Assembly (NCBI GenBank): GCA_910578305.1
Contig: CAJTQH010000064.1
Location: 1 to 7,823, forward strand
Reading direction: 5' to 3'
Source of the DNA: an uncultured Muribaculaceae bacterium
GTDB taxonomy: Bacteria; Bacteroidota; Bacteroidia; Bacteroidales; Muribaculaceae
Length of the DNA: 7,823 nucleotides
In this document: positions 1 to 5,248 of the stretch, in pieces
Layout: every line of letters begins with the position of its first letter
Position numbering within the stretch: position 1 is the stretch's first letter
Program-made: the position numbers and the translations under genes
The notes under the pieces: model-generated
Seen by the model: the letters and a program-made list of their open reading frames with translations, nothing else
Told to the model about the DNA's origin: nothing
Database searches by the model: none

Positions 1-1093
1 GATGAAGATTGTGGAGAAGATCAACCCCAATGCTCTAATCATCGGTTTCGCGCGTCGTTTTGCCACTTATAAGCGTGCTCACTTGCTGTTCACCGATCTT
101 GACCGTCTTGCCAAGATTGTCAACAACGAGCAGTTCCCCGTACAGTTTGTGTTCTCTGGCAAGGCTCACCCCGCCGATGGTGCCGGACAGGGTCTGATCA
201 AGCGCATAATGGAGATCTCACGCATGCCTCAGTTCCTTGGCAAGATTATCTTCCTCGAAGACTATAACATGGTTGTGGCCAAGCGTCTGGTTACCGGTGT
301 GGATATCTGGCTAAACACTCCGACACGTCCTCTCGAAGCGTCAGGTACTTCAGGCGAAAAGGCTGAAATGAACGGTGTGCTCAATTTCTCTGTGCTTGAC
401 GGTTGGTGGTATGAAGGCTATAAGTTTGACGAAAAGGCTGGTTGGGCGCTTACCGACAAGCGTACTTTCACTGATCAGTCTCAGCAGGACAAACTGGATG
501 CCGCTACCATCTACTCTATGCTTGAAAATGAGATCATACCTCTCTACTTTGCTAAAAATTCGAAGGGCTACTCTCCCGAATGGATTCAGTATATCAAGGG
601 CTCGATAGGCCACATCGCTCCTCACTTCACCATGAAGCGTATGATAGATGATTATATCGACCGTTTCTATAACCCCGAAGCAAAACGTTTCGGTGCTCTT
701 GAAGCTGATTCCTACAAACTGGCCAAGGACATTGTGGCTTGGAAAGAGAAAGTGGTTGAGGCTTGGGACGGCATCAAGGTGCTTGATATGACAACCGAAG
801 GACCAAAGCAGTCGGCTACAGGCAACAGCTATTCTGTTGAAGCGGTCATTGACACAAACGGTATCGGACGAGATCTTGGTCTTGAATATGTTGCTTATCG
901 AGTGGAAGATGGCGTAGAGCATCTCTATGAAATAAAGCCGTTTAAAGTGGTGAAAGAGGATAATGGAGTTCTGACATATCATCTCAACGAGAAGATTCAG
1001 GATGCAGGTGTATACCGCTATGGATTCCGTCTTTATCCGATCAACCCCAACCTTGCACACCGTCAGGACTTTGCATACGTGCGCTGGATCTGA
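1..1093 (+). CDS. glgP: Alpha-glucan (glycogen) phosphorylase, GT35 family, C-terminal part (5' end outside window)
   Basis: Catalyses phosphorolysis of alpha-1,4-glucan to glucose-1-phosphate in the cytoplasm, feeding on stored glycogen. The reading frame is open at the left edge, so the ATG at base 2 is an internal methionine; full family members are much longer than the 363 residues seen here. Numbering from that Met, RRFATYKR (18-25) matches the phosphate-site motif of rabbit muscle phosphorylase, with R19 and K24 in the places of R569 and K574. EASGTSGEK (112-120) matches the pyridoxal-phosphate motif, with K120 (codon 359-361) as the cofactor lysine. The GEK form instead of the classical NMK is, as I recall, typical of the short bacterial alpha-glucan phosphorylase branch. 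A C-terminal stretch of about 100 residues (roughly 258-363) follows the catalytic fold and ends in FAYVRWI. The gene stops 20 bases before a strong terminator, so it is the last gene of its transcript. Confidence 0.93.
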   Translation, partial: MKIVEKINPNALIIGFARRFATYKRAHLLFTDLDRLAKIVNNEQFPVQFVFSGKAHPADGAGQGLIKRIMEISRMPQFLGKIIFLEDYNMVVAKRLVTGVDIWLNTPTRPLEASGTSGEKAEMNGVLNFSVLDGWWYEGYKFDEKAGWALTDKRTFTDQSQQDKLDAATIYSMLENEIIPLYFAKNSKGYSPEWIQYIKGSIGHIAPHFTMKRMIDDYIDRFYNPEAKRFGALEADSYKLAKDIVAWKEKVVEAWDGIKVLDMTTEGPKQSATGNSYSVEAVIDTNGIGRDLGLEYVAYRVEDGVEHLYEIKPFKVVKEDNGVLTYHLNEKIQDAGVYRYGFRLYPINPNLAHRQDFAYVRWI

Positions 1094-1113
1094 TTTTAGG
1101 TGAATCATCACAT

Positions 1114-1151
1114 AAAAGGCCTTGCATCGTCAATTGATGCGAGGCCTTTTT
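1114..1151 (+). terminator. Strong intrinsic terminator after the phosphorylase gene
   Basis: A 15-bp stem pairs 1114-1128 with 1136-1150 (one G·U pair) around a 7-base loop, and a run of five T ends it (1147-1151). The GC core is GGCC. The left arm begins with AAAA, so the same hairpin has a T-run on the other strand and could act in both directions. It ends transcription of the glycogen phosphorylase gene before the pyrK promoter. Confidence 0.93.
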
Positions 1152-1180
1152 GCATCTTAATGCTTTATTAGCTAACTTTG
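1149..1180 (+). promoter_or_regulatory. Bacteroidota-type promoter for the pyrK-pyrD unit
   Basis: TTTG at 1149-1152 is the -33 element and TAACTTTG at 1173-1180 matches the -7 consensus TAnnTTTG, separated by 20 bp, the usual spacing for the primary sigma factor of this phylum. Transcription should begin about 5-8 bases after 1180, leaving a leader of under 20 bases before the ATG at 1205 with no Shine-Dalgarno sequence. The -33 element lies inside the T-tract of the preceding terminator. Confidence 0.82.
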
Positions 1181-1204
1181 CAGTAAATAAACCCTTTCAC
1201 ACTT

Positions 1205-1999
1205 ATGTCTGATATGGATAAATCCGAAAAGAAAGTCATAATAGACTGCCGGATTGTGGAGCGAGTGCCGTTACACAATCTGTATACATTGTTGAAGCTG
1301 ACTCCGGCCGATGGTTCGTTACTGCCATCTGCCGAACCCGGACAGTTTGTCCAGATTGCGGTTCCATCAAGCCGTTCCACATTTTTGCGCCGTCCAATCT
1401 CCATCAATTTTATAGACAAGGAACGCAATGAGCTGTGGCTGCTTATACGAAGAGCCGGCGATGGAACAAACGCGCTGTGTGATACTGAAGCCGGTGCCGT
1501 TCTGAATCTAATAATGCCTCTTGGAAACGGTTTTGGCAGGCCTGCCGATAAAGCATCCAGACTGCTGCTTGCCGGAGGAGGGGTAGGCATCGCGCCGCTT
1601 TACTATCTGGGATATGAATTGGCATGTATGGGTTATGCTCCGGAATATCTGATCGGAGCACGCTCCAAGACCGATCTTCTTGAGGTCGAATTGCTGTCGG
1701 CGGTAGGCCCTGTTCATATATCTACCGACGACGGATCGTATGGCGAGCATGGTCTTGTAACCCACAACTCGGTTCTTTCGAAACAGTGGGATCTGATTTA
1801 TTGCTGTGGTCCTGCTCCGATGATGAAGGCTGTGGCGGCAAAAGCTCGTGAGATAGGTTCGGAATGCGAGGTCTCGCTCGAAAACATGATGGCTTGTGGT
1901 CTTGGCGCGTGTCTGTGTTGTGTGGAAAATACCGTGAAGGGTAATGTGTGTGTATGTACTGAGGGTCCTGTTTTTAATATCAATCAACTGACATGGTGA
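1205..1999 (+). CDS. pyrK: Dihydroorotate dehydrogenase B, electron-transfer subunit
   Basis: Iron-sulfur flavoprotein that passes electrons from dihydroorotate, through PyrD, to NAD+ in the fourth step of de novo UMP synthesis; class 1B enzymes are PyrD2-PyrK2 heterotetramers in the cytoplasm. The 264 residues match the usual length. LRRPISI (61-67) is the FAD-binding RxxS-type motif of the ferredoxin-reductase fold. AGGGVGIAPL (123-132) is the nucleotide-binding glycine-rich turn, and CGPAPMM (201-207) is the typical late NAD-domain motif. The C-terminal cluster C231-x4-C236-x2-C239-x11-C251, just before TEGPVF, carries the [2Fe-2S] centre; C238 and C249 are extra neighbouring cysteines. 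The ATG follows a good promoter after a very short leader. The stop overlaps the pyrD start by 7 bases, consistent with coupled translation of the two subunits. Confidence 0.95.
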   Translation: MSDMDKSEKKVIIDCRIVERVPLHNLYTLLKLTPADGSLLPSAEPGQFVQIAVPSSRSTFLRRPISINFIDKERNELWLLIRRAGDGTNALCDTEAGAVLNLIMPLGNGFGRPADKASRLLLAGGGVGIAPLYYLGYELACMGYAPEYLIGARSKTDLLEVELLSAVGPVHISTDDGSYGEHGLVTHNSVLSKQWDLIYCCGPAPMMKAVAAKAREIGSECEVSLENMMACGLGACLCCVENTVKGNVCVCTEGPVFNINQLTW

Positions 2000-2904
2000 A
2001 TCTTAATGTAAATATAGGGAAGCTTGCACTTAAAAATCCGGTGCTCACGGCTTCCGGAACATTCGGATATGGCGAGGAATTTGCCGATTTTATTTCGCTT
2101 GACCGTCTTGGCGGTTATATTGTGAAAGGCACCACTCTTGAACCCCGTCAGGGCAATCCTTACCCTCGTATGGCAGAAACTCCGTCGGGCATGCTCAATG
2201 CTGTGGGCCTTCAGAACAAAGGCGTGGATTATTTCATAAAAGAGATATATCCCGGACTTTCGGCTTATGGATCGGTGCCTATTGTAAATGTGTCCGGTGC
2301 CAGACCTGAAGATTATGCCGAGGTGTGTCGACGGCTTGCCGATAATACCGATATTCAGGCTGTGGAGATAAATATCTCATGTCCAAATGTGAAGCAGGGA
2401 GGTATGGCGTTTGGTACTACTGCGGCCGGCGCGGCATCGGTAGCCAAGGCTGTTCGCGGGGCTTTTCCCGGTACCGTTATCGTTAAACTCTCGCCGAATG
2501 TTACAGATATCACAGAGATAGCTCGGGCTGTAGAGGGTGAAGGTGCTGATGCGGTGTCGCTCATAAATACGCTTATGGGCATGGCTATAGATGTAGAGCG
2601 TAGGCGTCCGTGTCTGTCTACAGTCACAGGTGGTCTGTCAGGGCCTGCCGTACGTCCTGTTGCCGTGCGTATGGTCTGGCAGGTGGCCAAAGCTGTATCC
2701 ATACCAGTCATCGGACTCGGAGGCATCATGAACGGCCGAGATGCACTTGAATTCATTCTTGCTGGAGCCACTGCTATCGAGGTAGGCACCGCCAATTTCA
2801 TAGATCCGGCAGTGACTGTGAAGATAGTCGACTATATAGAAGATTACTGCATTCGCCATAATGTAAGCGATATAAACGAACTTATAGGAGCTGTTGACTG
2901 CTGA
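1993..2904 (+). CDS. pyrD: Dihydroorotate dehydrogenase B, catalytic subunit (class 1B)
   Basis: FMN enzyme that oxidises dihydroorotate to orotate and hands the electrons to PyrK. At 303 residues it has normal length for the class. ASGTFGYG (20-27) and the K46/GTT region contact FMN and substrate, and NPYPRMAETPSGMLNAVGLQ (55-74) is the characteristic substrate-loop region. ISCPNVKQGG (128-137) places a cysteine at residue 130 as the catalytic base, which marks class 1; class 2 enzymes use serine. K165, N193 (SLINT) and the phosphate-binding GGLSGPAV, GLGGI and GTANF motifs (213-220, 241-245, 265-269) complete the FMN site. There is no N-terminal membrane extension, as expected for the soluble NAD-linked type. 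The 7-base overlap with pyrK supports a matched pair. The next gene begins 22 bases downstream on the same strand. Confidence 0.96.
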   Translation: MVNLNVNIGKLALKNPVLTASGTFGYGEEFADFISLDRLGGYIVKGTTLEPRQGNPYPRMAETPSGMLNAVGLQNKGVDYFIKEIYPGLSAYGSVPIVNVSGARPEDYAEVCRRLADNTDIQAVEINISCPNVKQGGMAFGTTAAGAASVAKAVRGAFPGTVIVKLSPNVTDITEIARAVEGEGADAVSLINTLMGMAIDVERRRPCLSTVTGGLSGPAVRPVAVRMVWQVAKAVSIPVIGLGGIMNGRDALEFILAGATAIEVGTANFIDPAVTVKIVDYIEDYCIRHNVSDINELIGAVDC

Positions 2905-2926
2905 TCGCATTTCTGGGACCACCGAT

Positions 2927-3487
2927 ATGTTTGTACTATATTATCTTAGAGATCTGTGTCAGTTGATACTGGCTCCGCTTAAAGGGTGGGAAGATATCGC
3001 GGCCGACTGCTTTGATCCACGCAGACTGCTGACGCATGGTCTATTGCCTTTTCTGGCCTTTACGGCTCTGACCGTATGGGTTCGTGCGTTTTATGTGGTG
3101 GAAGTGTCGGTTGCGGCCTTTATCGAGCAGATGATTGTGTGCTTTATAAAGTATTTTGCCACATATTTCTGTGCACTGTTTTTTTTCACGCTATATCTGC
3201 CCGTATGCATCGAAGGCGAACTCAGCATTTCACGATGTCACACATTCATAGCCTATGGAGTAGGGCTACTGGCACTTATCGATGTATTGCAAAATTGTAT
3301 TCCTGTCGAATTGTCCCTGGTGTATGTGATGCCGGTTTATGCTGTATACATTATGTGGCGAGCGCTCCGATATCTGGGCATCAGTTTCGGCGGTGTCGGA
3401 AAATTTCTCATGTTGATAATTTTTACCATTGTTATGCCGCCATATTTATTGCAATATTTGTTTAATCTGATAATACCGCAGACCTGA
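2927..3487 (+). CDS. Five-helix inner-membrane protein, Yip1-domain-like, function unknown
   Basis: A 186-residue hydrophobic protein with about five predicted membrane segments (approximately 36-58, 68-92, 105-123, 128-147 and 158-182). The amphipathic N-terminus LILAPLKGWEDI (13-24) is of the kind seen at the start of bacterial Yip1-domain proteins, and the final helix carries a PP pair (171-172). The Yip1 assignment rests on overall pattern and memory of the family, not on a catalytic motif. I chose ATG 2927, which lies just past the pyrD stop; an in-frame TTG at 2894 would add 11 polar residues but overlaps pyrD and is less likely. The stop shares one base with the smpB start (TGATG), so it is probably co-transcribed and coupled with smpB. 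A run of eight T (3179-3186) falls in the second helix. Its cellular role cannot be deduced from the sequence. Confidence 0.8.
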   Translation: MFVLYYLRDLCQLILAPLKGWEDIAADCFDPRRLLTHGLLPFLAFTALTVWVRAFYVVEVSVAAFIEQMIVCFIKYFATYFCALFFFTLYLPVCIEGELSISRCHTFIAYGVGLLALIDVLQNCIPVELSLVYVMPVYAVYIMWRALRYLGISFGGVGKFLMLIIFTIVMPPYLLQYLFNLIIPQT

Positions 3488-3939
3488 TGAAATTTTCTGA
3501 AGTCAACATAAAGAATCGTAGAGCCAACTTTGACTATGCCATAACTGATACATTCACCGCCGGCATAGTGCTTACTGGTACGGAGATAAAATCGATTCGT
3601 CAGGGCAAGGCAAGTCTTGTTGACACATTCTGTTATGTGGCCGCAGGTGGTGTATGGATAAAGAATATGTATATTGCCGAATATTTTTATGGCACATACA
3701 ACAATCATGAGGCCCGACGCGACCGGAAATTGCTTCTTAATAAAAAAGAGATTGCCAAACTTGCCAAATGCGGCAAGGAATCAGGCATGACTATAGTTCC
3801 CTTGCGAGTGTTTATCAACGACAGGGGGCTTGCTAAAATGGTCATTGGCATAGGTCGCGGTAAGAAGGAGTACGACAAGCGTCAGTCCATCAAGGAACGT
3901 GAAGACAAGCGGTCGCTCGCCAGAATCATGCAGAAATAG
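3487..3939 (+). CDS. smpB: SsrA-binding protein SmpB (trans-translation)
   Basis: Binds tmRNA and brings it to ribosomes stalled without a stop codon, mimicking the codon-anticodon part of a tRNA. Its 150 residues are of normal length. The family signature runs through NRRANFDY (10-17), AGIVLTGTEIKSIRQGKASL (25-44), the KLLLNKKEI block (81-89), TIVPLRVFINDRGLAKM (102-118) and GRGKKEYDKR (123-132). The positively charged C-terminal tail that enters the mRNA channel is present. It ends in ARIMQK, keeping the Ile-Met pair (147-148) that is functionally important in E. coli SmpB. The tmRNA gene itself is not in this window. The ATG overlaps the stop of the upstream membrane-protein gene by one base, so smpB is probably the last gene of the pyrK-started transcript. 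No clear intrinsic terminator follows before the convergent gene 21 bases on. Confidence 0.97.
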   Translation: MKFSEVNIKNRRANFDYAITDTFTAGIVLTGTEIKSIRQGKASLVDTFCYVAAGGVWIKNMYIAEYFYGTYNNHEARRDRKLLLNKKEIAKLAKCGKESGMTIVPLRVFINDRGLAKMVIGIGRGKKEYDKRQSIKEREDKRSLARIMQK

Positions 3940-3960
3940 CGTATATTGCGACTTGATATT

Positions 3961-5157
3961 CTACGGCTCGGTCACTATCATGATTCGTCCGAGTTGCTGA
4001 CATGTACAGCCGAACAGTCTTAGCCGACCGCTCGGCTTTACTTTGAGCCGTGCAGTCAGTTCGGCTGCTTTTATTGGAAGATTGCGGGTGGTGACATCGA
4101 TACACGGATATCGTTTCGACAGATCGCGCATATTGCGTTTATTCATATCCAGAACCTCAGTTATTCTCATCTCGCGCCCCGGAAATCCGGGTAGTGGAGT
4201 GGCGGCGGTGTACAAATGGGTGTTCACATCGAGTTTTGTGGCTCCGAACTTCTCACACAGATATCTGAATGGAGCAATCTTCAGTACCGGAGCATACGGT
4301 TCGTATATCCATCCGCCCGCTACCGGGGGGGCAGTCTCGGGCATGGCATTGTTTTCGTCCTCTTGAGTGAACTCGATCGTCGTAGTTTCGTTCGCAGTTA
4401 CGTTTCCAAGAATGGTCATTGCCGACAGTATTGGCTGTTCGGTATGGTTGCGCCGACACTCTATGACAAGTTCTTTGCATTCGCGGTCAGTGCCGATGGC
4501 CGTTACTTTCGCCACATTGGTTAGTGAAGCTATTGTGTGGCTCACGTCGAGCATAGGCGAAGCCTTTATTATGACAATCGGCGCCACTGACAGCATTTTG
4601 GGCAGTATTGAGGTGACATTGGGTGTGCAGCGGTCTATTGCAAATACACGTTCACCATGCTCTCCTCTGCGTGCCGGATCTATGAATATGCAGTCGTATG
4701 AGTCGTCGGGCAATGAGTGCAGATACTCCACGCTGTCGGTGTTCAGTATTTTTACATTTTCAAGCCCTGTCGTGCGGGCATTGTATTCAGCCACCTCAGC
4801 ATATTCCGCATTGATTTCACACGCTGTGACGTGTGCGGCACCGGTGGCTATATGAAATGTGTCTATGCCAAGTCCGCATGTCATGTCAAGCACTTTGCTC
4901 CCTCTGGTTATCATCTTGGCGTGTATCGAAGCTATTGCGTCGCCCGTACATTGTTCTGCCGATATTGTCGATGGAAATCTGAATCGTTTGTTGGTCAGCG
5001 TGACAGCTAATTTTGATGCAGTCCTCTGCCGACAGTCTATTTGGTTGACAGCATCGTTAAGTGTCGGATCCGATGCATATTTAAGCCTCAGCTTGTCAGG
5101 ATTATCTGTTATGTGGGCGTCGATCCATAGCCATGTATTATCATCAAATGCTATCAT
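3961..5157 (-). CDS. Class I SAM-dependent methyltransferase with THUMP-like C-terminal domain, substrate unknown
   Basis: A 398-residue cytoplasmic protein read from ATG 5157. The central Rossmann methyltransferase domain has motif I DMTCGLGID (91-99) for SAM binding, an acidic residue ending strand 2 (ACEIN, E114), and DPARR (160-164), the post-strand-4 motif expected to face the target. The N-terminal 80 or so residues are a small alpha/beta region. The last 55-60 residues (from about DLSKRYP) resemble the THUMP-like tail of a Bacteroidota methyltransferase family, as I recall it. That tail suggests an RNA substrate, but neither the base nor the RNA is known. A start at GTG 5193 would add 12 residues, but that codon lies where the -33 promoter element should be, so ATG 5157 is preferred. 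A run of seven C (4325-4331 on the opposite strand as G) is read in frame in APPVAGG. Confidence 0.85.
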   Translation of the reverse strand: MIAFDDNTWLWIDAHITDNPDKLRLKYASDPTLNDAVNQIDCRQRTASKLAVTLTNKRFRFPSTISAEQCTGDAIASIHAKMITRGSKVLDMTCGLGIDTFHIATGAAHVTACEINAEYAEVAEYNARTTGLENVKILNTDSVEYLHSLPDDSYDCIFIDPARRGEHGERVFAIDRCTPNVTSILPKMLSVAPIVIIKASPMLDVSHTIASLTNVAKVTAIGTDRECKELVIECRRNHTEQPILSAMTILGNVTANETTTIEFTQEDENNAMPETAPPVAGGWIYEPYAPVLKIAPFRYLCEKFGATKLDVNTHLYTAATPLPGFPGREMRITEVLDMNKRNMRDLSKRYPCIDVTTRNLPIKAAELTARLKVKPSGRLRLFGCTCQQLGRIMIVTEP

Positions 5158-5162
5158 ATCGG

Positions 5163-5194
5163 CAAAATTAGTAAAAATCCATAAATAATCCACA
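5163..5194 (-). promoter_or_regulatory. Candidate promoter for the methyltransferase gene
   Basis: On the minus strand, TAATTTTG (5170 down to 5163) is a perfect TAnnTTTG -7 box. Twenty bases upstream of it lies TGTG (5194-5191), one mismatch from the -33 TTTG. Only five bases separate the box from the ATG at 5157, so the transcript would start at or next to the start codon. The region is AT-rich, which raises the chance of a fortuitous match. Confidence 0.5.
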
Positions 5195-5218
5195 TAATAT
5201 CAGTTTGGCATGGATTTT
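5174..5218. repeat. 9-bp inverted repeat between divergent genes
   Basis: AAAATCCAT at 5174-5182 is the exact reverse complement of ATGGATTTT at 5210-5218, with a 27-base AT-rich spacer. Each arm lies just upstream of the TAATTTTG box of the gene it faces. A further GGATT half-copy is on the minus strand at 5191-5187. It may be a regulator-binding pair or chance in AT-rich DNA; nothing in the window identifies a regulator. Confidence 0.4.
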
Positions 5219-5233
5219 GTAAATAATAATGAG

Positions 5234-5241
5234 TAATTTTG
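5234..5241 (+). promoter_or_regulatory. Candidate -7 box for the TPR-protein gene
   Basis: TAATTTTG matches TAnnTTTG perfectly and ends seven bases before the ATG at 5249, implying a leaderless or nearly leaderless transcript. A -33 TTTG at standard spacing is missing: the available copies at 5216-5219 and 5204-5207 lie 14 and 26 bases away. The call therefore rests on the -7 box alone. Confidence 0.42.
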
Positions 5242-5248
5242 TAATATT

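Noticed and set aside
2..4. ATG at base 2 as the true start of the phosphorylase
   Set aside because: The encoded protein would lack the whole N-terminal half of the GT35 fold, and the frame is open to the window edge, so the gene begins upstream.
350..1111. 253-codon open frame on the minus strand opposite the glycogen phosphorylase gene
   Set aside because: It lies wholly antisense to a gene with clear catalytic motifs, has no recognisable domain and no promoter; it is a shadow of codon bias.
2894..2926. TTG start at 2894 for the Yip1-like protein
   Set aside because: It would overlap the pyrD end and add a polar extension, whereas ATG 2927 gives a normal N-terminus 22 bases after the pyrD stop.
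4367..4855. 162-codon plus-strand frame opposite the methyltransferase gene
   Set aside because: The minus strand carries the SAM motifs here; the plus-strand product is low-complexity Ser/Thr/Val-rich and lacks any domain.
5155..5193. GTG at 5193 as the start of the methyltransferase
   Set aside because: It adds 12 residues that do not look like part of the domain and would place coding sequence across the promoter-like elements; ATG 5157 is simpler. Not fully excluded.
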